DNA from: JAIXWP01 sp046309775
GTDB lineage: Bacteria; Bacteroidota; Bacteroidia; Flavobacteriales_D; Sanyastnellaceae
Length of the DNA: 64,000 bases
Assembly: GCA_046309775.1 (NCBI GenBank)
Contig: JBKCOM010000065.1
Span: 1 to 64,000 of the forward strand
Reading direction: 5' to 3'
The notes below the pieces were generated by a model that ran no database searches, had not been told where the DNA came from, and was given only the letters and a program-made list of their open reading frames with translations. The position numbers and the translations under genes are program-made. Of this stretch, positions 42,492 through 49,907 are shown piece after piece (positions within the stretch are counted from its first letter, which is position 1; every line of letters begins with the position of its first letter).

Positions 42492-44306
42492 TCAACCAAA
42501 ATTCTGCATTTCTACGAGCGCTTTGTAGCTTCCCGCCTTCCGCATCAACTCCTCGTGAGTGCCAGACTCTGCAATCACACCGTTTTGAATAACAACTATC
42601 AAATCCGCCTTTTGAATTGTGCTCAACCGATGCGCTATTACCAAAGAGGTGCGATTTTCCATCAAACGATAGATGGCATCCTGAACAAGCTTTTCACTCT
42701 GCGTATCCAAAGCTGATGTCGCTTCATCCAAGATAAGTATTGGAGGATTCTTAAATATCGCGCGCGCAATTGCCAACCTTTGTTTTTGTCCACCGCTCAA
42801 TTTATTACCCCCTTCCCCTACCACGAAATCATATTTGCCATCAAGCCTTACAATAAACTCTTCAGCATTAGCAATACGCGCCGCAGATTCAATGCGATCC
42901 ATTTGAATTCCAGAACTACCCAACGAAATATTATTTCTAACGCTTTCATTAAACAGAATACTATCCTGAGAAACAAAACCCATGTGTTTTCTTACTTCCT
43001 CCACTTGATAATCTTTGAGAGAAACTCCATCGATGAGAACCTCTCCGTTGGTTGGATCATAGAACCTCGCCAATAACGAAGCCATGGTCGATTTTCCGCC
43101 ACCGCTGGGCCCCACTAATGCAACAGTTTGTCCCTTTTTTATCTTCAAATTAACGCCCTTAATAACAGACTTTTCTCCATATCCAAAATGTACGTCTCTA
43201 AACTCAATCTCCTCTTTGAACTCCTCAAGTTTTCGCGCATCTTTCTTATCGCTTACACTCTCTTCAGCTCTCAATATTTCATTTATCCGTTCAAGTGAGA
43301 CATACCCCTTATTTATTTTAAATACGGCGTCTGACAGCGCTCTTGCAGGTGGAATAATCTGCGAAAAAACAAGCAAGTAAAATATCAACAACTCACCTGC
43401 CAACTCGCCTCGAATCACAACAGTTCCGCCAAAATAGAGCAATACCGCAATAACAGTAAGTGCTATAACTTCGCTCATTGGAGAACTCAGATACTCCCTT
43501 CTATAAAGCTTATGCATCAAGCGAAAGAAAAAGTCATTATTGCGATCAAACTTTTGTTTGAATTGCTTTTCAGCGTTAAAGACCTTGACTATTTTAATTC
43601 CTGATAATGTTTCGTCGATGATGGATACGAGATCGCTCAAACTCCCTTTTCCCCTGCGTGCAGCATTTTTAAGACTCTTTGCTATAACCGAAATCAAAAA
43701 GCCACTTACTGGTAAAAAAATAAGGGCGAAAATTGTCAACTTCCAATTCAAAGCAAACAATGTGATCAATGAACTAATAATCATCACAGGAGATTTGAAT
43801 GTGGCCTCAATAGCACCTATCACACTGAATTCAATCTCCATCAAATCATTAGTCATTCTCGAAATTAAATCCCCTTTGCGCTCATTTGAAAAATATGCCA
43901 TGGGCAGTCGAAGGATTTTATCGTAAAGATTTTCTCTCAAATCTCTACTCACAGCGGTGCGAATCATCGCAATACTCATCACCCCAGCGTAGGCAACAAG
44001 ATTTTTTAATAATGCGAGAACGATAATTCCAAAACACATCCACAACAGCGCACTCAGCTGACCATGAACCGAAATATAGGATTCAAGTTTTAAACTTAAT
44101 TCATACCACAGGTTATTTATAAAACTACTGTCCTCACTGGGTTTCTCTGGAGAAGAACCTGCCTTCAATATTATTTGAAGAAAAGGGATGAGAGAAGCAA
44201 ACGTAAATAAAGAAAAGATTGCGTTTAGAACATTGAACAAGAAGTTTGATAGCAAACTTGCTTTATAAGGTTTTATAAGCGCGAATATTTCACGATACTT
44301 TTTCAT
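42492..44306 (-). CDS. ABC exporter, fused permease/ATPase, MsbA-like
   Basis: The 604-residue protein has an N-terminal six-helix ABC exporter transmembrane domain (about 1-330, with ISRMTNDLMEIEFSVIGAIE) and a C-terminal ATPase: Walker A GPSGGGKSTM (about 395), signature LSGGQKQRLAIARAIF (about 500), Walker B ILILDEATSALD and the switch histidine in VIAHRLST. It is a half-transporter that would dimerise. The closest families are the MsbA lipid A-core flippase and multidrug or lipid exporters; sequence alone does not fix the substrate. It is five bases downstream of purB and probably co-transcribed. A lipid A or lipopolysaccharide function is a reasonable guess for the Gram-negative envelope, not shown by the sequence. 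Confidence 0.93.
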   Translation of the reverse strand: MKKYREIFALIKPYKASLLSNFLFNVLNAIFSLFTFASLIPFLQIILKAGSSPEKPSEDSSFINNLWYELSLKLESYISVHGQLSALLWMCFGIIVLALLKNLVAYAGVMSIAMIRTAVSRDLRENLYDKILRLPMAYFSNERKGDLISRMTNDLMEIEFSVIGAIEATFKSPVMIISSLITLFALNWKLTIFALIFLPVSGFLISVIAKSLKNAARRGKGSLSDLVSIIDETLSGIKIVKVFNAEKQFKQKFDRNNDFFFRLMHKLYRREYLSSPMSEVIALTVIAVLLYFGGTVVIRGELAGELLIFYLLVFSQIIPPARALSDAVFKINKGYVSLERINEILRAEESVSDKKDARKLEEFKEEIEFRDVHFGYGEKSVIKGVNLKIKKGQTVALVGPSGGGKSTMASLLARFYDPTNGEVLIDGVSLKDYQVEEVRKHMGFVSQDSILFNESVRNNISLGSSGIQMDRIESAARIANAEEFIVRLDGKYDFVVGEGGNKLSGGQKQRLAIARAIFKNPPILILDEATSALDTQSEKLVQDAIYRLMENRTSLVIAHRLSTIQKADLIVVIQNGVIAESGTHEELMRKAGSYKALVEMQNFG

Positions 44307-44310
44307 TCAC

Positions 44311-45678
44311 TCAAGCCAATTCGTTGTCTAACAAATTTACTCCAGTATAATTAGAAGGCGTTATAGCCTTTAATTCCGCCTTCACTGTGGCATTTACATC
44401 AAGAGAATCAATAAACGCATGAATATCATTCTGGGTAATTTCTGATTTTCCTCTGGTCAAAGCCTTCAATGCCTCGTATGGCTGCGGATATTTTTCTCTC
44501 CTCAAAATCGTTTGAATAGCTTCGGCAACCACTGCCCAATTCGATTCTAAATCACGCTCTAAAGCCGCTAGATTGAGATTTAACTTACCTAATCCTTTCT
44601 CAATGGAATTGAGGGCAATAATCGTATGTGCCATTGGAACACCAATATTTCTTAGTACCGTGCTATCTGTAAGATCTCTTTGCAGTCGACTGATAGGAAG
44701 TTTAGAAGAAAAATGTTCAAAGAGCGCATTTGCGACCCCAAGATTTCCTTCTGCATTTTCAAAATCAATTGGGTTTACTTTGTGCGGCATTGCAGATGAT
44801 CCTACTTCTCCCTCTTTAAGTTTTTGCTTGAAATAGTCCATCGAAACGTACGTCCACATGTCGCGACAGAGGTCTACCAGAATATTGTTTGTTCGCTTTA
44901 TGGCATCGAATACTGCTGCAAGATTATCGTAATGTTCTATTTGTGTAGTAAACTTTGATCGTTTTAACCCCAATTTTTCTGCTAAAAAAAGCGTTGCAAA
45001 CTCTACCCAATCTATATTCGGATAAGCTACATGATGTGCATTAAAATTACCCGTGGCACCTCCAAATTTTGCGGAGTAGGGAATCTCTTCAAGACGAGTG
45101 AGCTGTTCGTCGAGGCGCTCTACAAATACATACACCTCTTTCCCAAGTTTAGTTGGTGAAGCCGGTTGGCCATGAGTTCTTGCCAACATAGCAATATCTT
45201 TCCATTGTGTAGACAGCTCCACTAGCTTCTCTACCACTCTGTCTACCGCAGGAATGTATATTTGGTCTACAGCATCACGCATAGAAGCGGGAATCGCTGT
45301 GTTATTAATATCTTGAGACGTGAGTCCGAAGTGTATAAACTCCTTAAACTCTTGTAAGCCGTGCTGATCGAAAACTTCTTTAATGAAATATTCAACAGCT
45401 TTTACATCATGATTGGTAGTGCGCTCCATTTCTTTTATGCGCTCCGCATCTTTTTGAGAAAAGGATTCATAAACCTCTCTCAAGGCTTTTATCTTTTCCT
45501 CAGGAAAACTGGAAAGTTGGGGCAAAGGCAACTCTACCAGGGCAATGAAATACTCCACCTCCACCCAAACGCGGTAGCGGATGAGGGCGTATTCGCTGAA
45601 GTATGAACTCAAAGGCTCTGCTTGCTTTCTGTAGCGCCCATCAACTGGGGAAATGGCATATAAAGGAGTGAACTCCAT
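44311..45678 (-). CDS. purB: Adenylosuccinate lyase
   Basis: PurB catalyses two steps of purine synthesis: SAICAR to AICAR plus fumarate, and adenylosuccinate to AMP plus fumarate. The 455-residue protein has the family layout. Its N-terminus contains AISPVDGRYRK; TTNHDVKAVEYFIKE holds the catalytic general-acid histidine; the GLTSQDINNTA region and the SSAMPHKVNPID signature (about 290) hold the catalytic serine loop; and the C-terminal domain includes RQ-type helices. It lies upstream of the ABC exporter with a five-base gap and is divergent from the metallo-beta-lactamase-fold gene, whose longest frame overlaps its 5' end by 26 bases. The true start of that gene lies further downstream, so no overlap is needed. 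Confidence 0.96.
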   Translation of the reverse strand: MEFTPLYAISPVDGRYRKQAEPLSSYFSEYALIRYRVWVEVEYFIALVELPLPQLSSFPEEKIKALREVYESFSQKDAERIKEMERTTNHDVKAVEYFIKEVFDQHGLQEFKEFIHFGLTSQDINNTAIPASMRDAVDQIYIPAVDRVVEKLVELSTQWKDIAMLARTHGQPASPTKLGKEVYVFVERLDEQLTRLEEIPYSAKFGGATGNFNAHHVAYPNIDWVEFATLFLAEKLGLKRSKFTTQIEHYDNLAAVFDAIKRTNNILVDLCRDMWTYVSMDYFKQKLKEGEVGSSAMPHKVNPIDFENAEGNLGVANALFEHFSSKLPISRLQRDLTDSTVLRNIGVPMAHTIIALNSIEKGLGKLNLNLAALERDLESNWAVVAEAIQTILRREKYPQPYEALKALTRGKSEITQNDIHAFIDSLDVNATVKAELKAITPSNYTGVNLLDNELA

Positions 45679-45763
45679 AATTGGACTTATTAAGAAAGTC
45701 GCGAAAATACGAATTACCTGCCGAATGAATCACTTACATTCGTGGCGCAAGACAATTTATCTC

Positions 45764-46615
45764 ATGAAATTACATATCGTTAACACGGGCCTATTCAAAC
45801 TCGACGGTGGCGCCATGTTTGGCGTGGTTCCAAAATCTATCTGGAGCAAGACAAACCCCGCCGACGAAAACAATATGTGTACCTGGGCCATGCGCTGCCT
45901 TCTCATTGAAGATGGCAACCGCCTCATCCTCGTCGATACTGGTATCGGGACGAAGCAAAGCGAAAAATTTTTTAGTCATTACTATCTTCATGGAAGTCAA
46001 ACACTCGAGTCTTCCTTGAATTCACTAGGCTTTCATAAGGATGACATCACCGATGTCTTCCTTTCACATCTTCACTTCGACCATTGCGGAGGAGCTATTA
46101 TGTGGAATGACCAAAAAGATGGATATCGTCCGGCTTTCAAAAATGCTCATTTTTGGTCCAACGAGCGCCACTGGAAATGGGGAACTGAACCCAATCCGCG
46201 GGAAAAAGCCAGTTTTCTCAAAGAAAATATTCTTCCTATTCAGGAAAGCGGACAATTGAATTTCATATCTCGCACACACGATACTGTGGAGTCAAGTGAA
46301 CTTGGTTTCGGAGTTACTTTCGTTGACGGTCATACAGACAGTATGATGATTCCACGCATTGAGTACAAAGGCAAAATTATTTGTTTTATGGCAGATCTAC
46401 TTCCCAGCACTGGACACATACCACTGCCCTATGTGATGGGTTACGACACGCGTCCTCTAATCACCTTAACGGAAAAAGAAAAATTCCTGAACGAAGCTGC
46501 CGACAAGGGCTTTGTATTAGTACTGGAACATGACAGCGTAAACGAGTGTTGCACCGTTCAGCACACCGAAAAGGGTGTGAGACTGGCAGAAACATTTGCT
46601 CTTTCCGAATTATAA
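45764..46615 (+). CDS. Metallo-beta-lactamase-fold hydrolase
   Basis: From ATG 45764 the protein has 283 residues and no signal peptide. It has the metal-binding H-x-H-x-D-H motif SHLHFDHCGG (HLHFDH at 102-107), the further aspartate in ILVDTGIG and in CFMADLLPS, and the last histidine in LVLEHDSVNE. The pattern puts it in the MBL-fold family near quorum-quenching lactonases such as YtnP and AttM/AiiA-like enzymes. Lactonase activity is a family-level inference; many members have other substrates. The frame from 45653 starts inside the divergent purB and adds a charged region, so it is rejected. The next gene is convergent with a two-base gap. Confidence 0.9.
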   Translation: MKLHIVNTGLFKLDGGAMFGVVPKSIWSKTNPADENNMCTWAMRCLLIEDGNRLILVDTGIGTKQSEKFFSHYYLHGSQTLESSLNSLGFHKDDITDVFLSHLHFDHCGGAIMWNDQKDGYRPAFKNAHFWSNERHWKWGTEPNPREKASFLKENILPIQESGQLNFISRTHDTVESSELGFGVTFVDGHTDSMMIPRIEYKGKIICFMADLLPSTGHIPLPYVMGYDTRPLITLTEKEKFLNEAADKGFVLVLEHDSVNECCTVQHTEKGVRLAETFALSEL

Positions 46616-46617
46616 TA

Positions 46618-48099
46618 TCAGTGTGGATTCACGCGCTGAGCCTTTTGGCGATGCGTGGGCGGGATATAATTTGGATCGGGTGTCGTGGCCGGATCATATT
46701 CGAATAGGCGATTGTCCTTGATGATGGTGTCAACATAACTTGGCACCATATCTTCCCATCCAGAATAACCGTGCTTGATCATATCCAATACATCCTTTGA
46801 ATAGATGTCAATCACCTCGGGATTGTAATCCTCTATATCTACAAGACGTTTGTTGTAGCACAAGTATTCAAACAACGGTTTCAGACGAGGGTGAATGGGA
46901 CAGTTTCTACTGTTGATCATTTGTCCGCGATCAGTATCATTCCAAGGGTAGAGATAGATTTTCAAATCTCGACTAAACAAAATCCCAAACGCTTCGAGTA
47001 TGCCTCCGTTTATATCGCGATAATACTTCTCATTGAACAACTCCATCAACATATTCGCGCCCATGATAATACCCATGCGCTTATTGGTATATTTTGAGAA
47101 ATATTCTACGAGCTTATAGTATTTGCTATAGTTTGATACTAAAACAGTCTGACCGAGAGAGCACAAGATATCGGCACGATCCAAAAAGTCTTGTTCATCG
47201 ATATCCCCTTCAGCTCGGAGATTATTCAGCGTTAATTCAAATAAAACTTGAATATTGTCCTTTTCAACGCGATGTTCTTTTTCAAATAATTTCATCCCCT
47301 TCATGATCATGTCAATATTGACCTTGGTCACTGGACGAAAACTTCCTCTGAGGGCAAGAATATTCTTTTTGTAAAGCACATCTGCTGCTTGAAGATTTCG
47401 GCCGTCGGGTGAGAAAATTACAGCATCAGTCATTCCGTTTTTCACAAGCTGCAATGAAAGCAAGCGATTGTCCACTTTTTCAAAGTCTGGCCCCGTCATT
47501 TGAATCATGTCTATTTCGACCTGATCTCTTCCAAGGTTATCGTAGAGACTCAGCAATAACTCCTTTGGCTTATTGTGAAAGAAATAACATCCATATAAAA
47601 GATTTACCCCTAATACACCTACTGTAGCTTGTTGCAACAAGGCATCTGGCTCATGGAGTCTAGCGTGTATGATCACCACATTGGGTTCTTTAGAAGGATC
47701 TGTCTGAAACTTCATTCCCATCCAACCATGCCCTTGGATGGTCTTGCTGTAATTGATTGTGGCGAACGTATCCGCGAATGAAAAGAACTTTTTGCTTGAG
47801 TGATCTTTTCTATTCAAACGTGCTTCAATCAATTTATACTCGTGATTGAGCATGTTCACAAGACGAGGTTTGCAAACGTATCTTCCTTTTTCTTCTTTGC
47901 CATAGATGGCATCGCTAAAGTCTTTGTCGTAGGCGCTCATTGCTTTGGCAATAGTGCCGCTTGCGCCGCCCGCTCTAAAGAAATGTCGAACCACCTCTTG
48001 TCCAGCGCCGATCTCTGCGAATGTTCCATAAATCTCCGAGTTGAGATTAATTCTCAATGCCTTCTGACTTGCTGATAAAATGACGCGCTCTAGTTCCAA
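46618..48099 (-). CDS. Conserved protein of unknown function (about 490 residues)
   Basis: I do not recognise a functional family for this 493-residue protein. It starts at TTG 48099; no ATG or GTG lies upstream in frame, and ATT 48102 is the only other option. Visible segments that look conserved are EIYGTFAEIGAGQEVVRHFF near the N-terminus, GGASGTIAKAMSAYDKDFSD, QGHGWMGMKFQTDPSKEP, ATVGVLGVNLLYGCYF and GIIMGANMLMELFNEKYYRD. It lacks a signal peptide and membrane helices, so it is probably cytoplasmic. The basic/proline-rich C-terminus ends in THRQKAQRVNPH. It is monocistronic in the gap between the MBL-fold gene and the YkgJ gene. A minus-strand TATTTTTG (48122-48129) with a TTTG 16 bases upstream supports a promoter just before the start. 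Confidence 0.8.
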   Translation of the reverse strand: MELERVILSASQKALRINLNSEIYGTFAEIGAGQEVVRHFFRAGGASGTIAKAMSAYDKDFSDAIYGKEEKGRYVCKPRLVNMLNHEYKLIEARLNRKDHSSKKFFSFADTFATINYSKTIQGHGWMGMKFQTDPSKEPNVVIIHARLHEPDALLQQATVGVLGVNLLYGCYFFHNKPKELLLSLYDNLGRDQVEIDMIQMTGPDFEKVDNRLLSLQLVKNGMTDAVIFSPDGRNLQAADVLYKKNILALRGSFRPVTKVNIDMIMKGMKLFEKEHRVEKDNIQVLFELTLNNLRAEGDIDEQDFLDRADILCSLGQTVLVSNYSKYYKLVEYFSKYTNKRMGIIMGANMLMELFNEKYYRDINGGILEAFGILFSRDLKIYLYPWNDTDRGQMINSRNCPIHPRLKPLFEYLCYNKRLVDIEDYNPEVIDIYSKDVLDMIKHGYSGWEDMVPSYVDTIIKDNRLFEYDPATTPDPNYIPPTHRQKAQRVNPH

Positions 48100-48121
48100 A
48101 ATGACTCGTTTTGTGTTGCTA

Positions 48122-48149
48122 CAAAAATAACAACAACTCCCCCATCAAA
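48122..48149 (-). promoter_or_regulatory. Promoter of the conserved unknown gene
   Basis: Minus-strand TATTTTTG (48122-48129) is preceded by TTTG (complement of 48146-48149), 16 bases away, close to the TTG-N17-23-TAnnTTTG consensus. It lies 23 bases before the TTG start at 48099. Confidence 0.45.
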
Positions 48150-48192
48150 TTGCAGGGATATAGATAGTTATTAGAATACTTTAAGGAATATC

Positions 48193-48705
48193 TTAAATAA
48201 TGTTCTTGGTAAGCTCTTGTAATTTCTCAACTGCTACCAATGTCGCAGGACAGCGATGCAAGTTTGCAGTGTAAACTTCTACTTGATCCTTGAAGTCTTT
48301 TCTATAGAGGTGTGGAAAAGTGGCGCAGTCGTGTGGACGCAATTCATAAACTGTACACAAGCCATTTTTTTGATCAAAAAACTGACATGGTGTACTATCG
48401 TTCATAATATCACCGGTAGATTCCTCTGTATAAAGCCACTTGTCATAAAACTCATCATAGGTCATTCCCAATCGTGCTGCAAGCCTCTTTACCTCTGACT
48501 TTTTCCAAGTAGGAGTCATGGTCATACAACAATTCCCACAAGACTGGCAATTGATTTCTTTCCAAGTCTCAGCTTCTGCCTGAGCGGTAAGCTTTGTAAG
48601 GCCCTTTGGATTTTTTTTCGCGAGTTTCTTTAAAAATGCAGCGAGAACTTTCTTCTTTCTATAAGCTCTTCTTCGGAATTGGGCGACATTCACTTTTTCC
48701 TGCAT
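48193..48705 (-). CDS. YkgJ-type cysteine-cluster protein
   Basis: From ATG 48705 the protein has 170 residues: a basic N-terminus (QFRRRAYRKKKVLAAFLKKL), then a YkgJ-family cysteine cluster with NCQSCGNCCMTMTPTW and CQFFDQKNGLCTVYELRPHD C, in total eight cysteines spaced as in the family. These proteins are thought to bind an iron-sulfur cluster or zinc; their role is not known. The longer frame from 48876 would run through the SRP RNA gene, so it is rejected. The gene lies 42 bases downstream of the SRP RNA on the same strand, so it may share its transcript. The C-terminal tail includes LVAVEKLQELTKNII. Confidence 0.88.
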   Translation of the reverse strand: MQEKVNVAQFRRRAYRKKKVLAAFLKKLAKKNPKGLTKLTAQAEAETWKEINCQSCGNCCMTMTPTWKKSEVKRLAARLGMTYDEFYDKWLYTEESTGDIMNDSTPCQFFDQKNGLCTVYELRPHDCATFPHLYRKDFKDQVEVYTANLHRCPATLVAVEKLQELTKNII

Positions 48706-48747
48706 GTGGTCAAATATTGAAAGGAGGGTATTTTTATAAAAAGAAAA

Positions 48748-48847
48748 AAAGGCAAGCCCCTTATATCGCACCGCTACAACCACCTGCCTTTGCTGCCTTC
48801 CGACCCTGGAGGATTGGGCGGGAGCTGGTCGTATAAGACTTGCCTTT
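48748..48847 (-). ncRNA. ffs: Signal recognition particle RNA, small bacterial type (4.5S-like)
   Basis: The minus-strand transcript, about 100 nucleotides, carries the conserved SRP RNA domain IV: CCAGGGTCGGAAGGCAGCA followed by AAGGCAGG, containing the GGAA tetraloop and the symmetric and asymmetric loops that bind Ffh. Its ends pair as AAAGGCAAG (48839-48847, minus) with CTTGCCTTT (48748-48756), and a T-run follows (complement of 48741-48750). The match to the E. coli 4.5S core (GGTCCGGAAGGAAGCAGCC) is clear. It is the RNA part of the SRP that targets nascent membrane proteins to the translocon. It lies between the YkgJ and glycosyltransferase genes. No Alu domain is present, as in the short type. 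Confidence 0.93.
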
Positions 48848-48930
48848 AGGGCGCGAATGTAATAGTGTTTTTTCAAATTCCGTACGTTTAATAATTCTCT
48901 GTTGAATATTTTTCTTTGTCGTTGGAGATA

Positions 48931-48938
48931 TACCTTTG
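48931..48938 (+). promoter_or_regulatory. -7 promoter element of the glycosyltransferase gene
   Basis: TACCTTTG matches TAnnTTTG and lies 18 bases before the ATG at 48957. The nearest TTG elements are 12 or 26 bases away, so the -33 half is uncertain. Confidence 0.45.
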
Positions 48939-48956
48939 CGCGAAAGGCATTTAACC

Positions 48957-49907
48957 ATGAAAGATATTTCCATTGTCATCCCACTTTTTAATGAAGCAGA
49001 ATCGCTTCCCGAACTACATCGCTGGATAAAAGAGGTGATGAACAACAATGGCTATTCGTACGAAATACTCTTTATTGATGATGGCTCTAATGACGAGTCT
49101 TGGTCTGTAATTACAAACCTCCGAAGCCAAGACGACAACGTAAGGGGCTTTCGTTTTCAAAGAAACTATGGCAAAAGCGCCGCACTCCACATAGGATTTG
49201 AGGCGAGCAATGGAAAAGTTGTGATCACAATGGACGCCGACCTTCAAGATAGCCCTGAAGAAATACCAGATCTTAAGAAGATGATAGAAGTGGACGGTTT
49301 TGATTTGGTGAGTGGATGGAAAAAAAAGAGATACGACCCTATTTCGAAAACCATTCCTACCAAGCTATTCAACTGGGCTACCAGACGAATGAGCGGTATT
49401 CACCTTCACGACTTCAACTGTGGTCTCAAGGCGTATCGTCGAAATGTAGTAAAATCATTAGAGATCTTCGGCGAGATGCACCGCTACATTCCAGTGATGG
49501 CAAAGAAGGAAGGCTTTGGAAACATCGGTGAAAAAGCCGTAGAGCACAGGGCAAGAAAATATGGGACATCTAAATTTGGAATCGAAAGATTTATCAATGG
49601 TTTCCTTGACTTGCTTACCATCACATTTATCTCGCGATTTGGGAAAAAACCCATGCACTTCTTTGGAACTTTTGGGCTTCTCGTTTTCGTTATCGGTTTT
49701 GGAATTTTTACCTACATCGGCGGAAGCAAACTCATTGCCCTTATGAATGATGAGTACCAAAAGAACATAGCAGATCAGTCTATATTTTATATAGCACTGA
49801 CCTGCATGATCATTGGGACACAGTTATTTTTAGCTGGATTCCTCGGGGAGCTTGTCGCTCGAAACTCTAGTCGCCGCAACGACTATAAGATTTCCGAAGA
49901 AATTTAA
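48957..49907 (+). CDS. Membrane-associated glycosyltransferase family 2, GtrB/ArnC/DPM1-like
   Basis: Enzymes of this type transfer a sugar from a nucleotide donor to a polyprenyl phosphate. From ATG 48957 the protein has 316 residues: a GT2 catalytic domain starting SIVIPLFNEAESLPELHRWI with FIDDGSND, the FRFQRNYGKSAALHIGFEAS segment and the metal-binding MDADLQDSPEEIP. Two C-terminal transmembrane helices (about 230-255 FGTFGLLVFVIGFGIFTYI and 270-295) anchor it in the inner membrane. That layout matches GtrB-type polyprenyl-phosphate glycosyltransferases. The sugar is unknown. A TTG 21 bases upstream is the only longer start and adds seven residues. No glycan gene cluster surrounds it, and the 3' end abuts the next gene convergently. 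Confidence 0.92.
   Translation: MKDISIVIPLFNEAESLPELHRWIKEVMNNNGYSYEILFIDDGSNDESWSVITNLRSQDDNVRGFRFQRNYGKSAALHIGFEASNGKVVITMDADLQDSPEEIPDLKKMIEVDGFDLVSGWKKKRYDPISKTIPTKLFNWATRRMSGIHLHDFNCGLKAYRRNVVKSLEIFGEMHRYIPVMAKKEGFGNIGEKAVEHRARKYGTSKFGIERFINGFLDLLTITFISRFGKKPMHFFGTFGLLVFVIGFGIFTYIGGSKLIALMNDEYQKNIADQSIFYIALTCMIIGTQLFLAGFLGELVARNSSRRNDYKISEEI

Noticed and set aside
48606..48836. Plus-strand frame opposite the YkgJ gene and SRP RNA
   Set aside because: Lysine/phenylalanine-rich shadow with no start evidence; the RNA on the other strand explains the conserved part.
48761..49048. Minus-strand frame over the SRP RNA and glycosyltransferase start
   Set aside because: It covers the SRP RNA and the promoter; its protein is composed of the RNA's sequence and has no domain.
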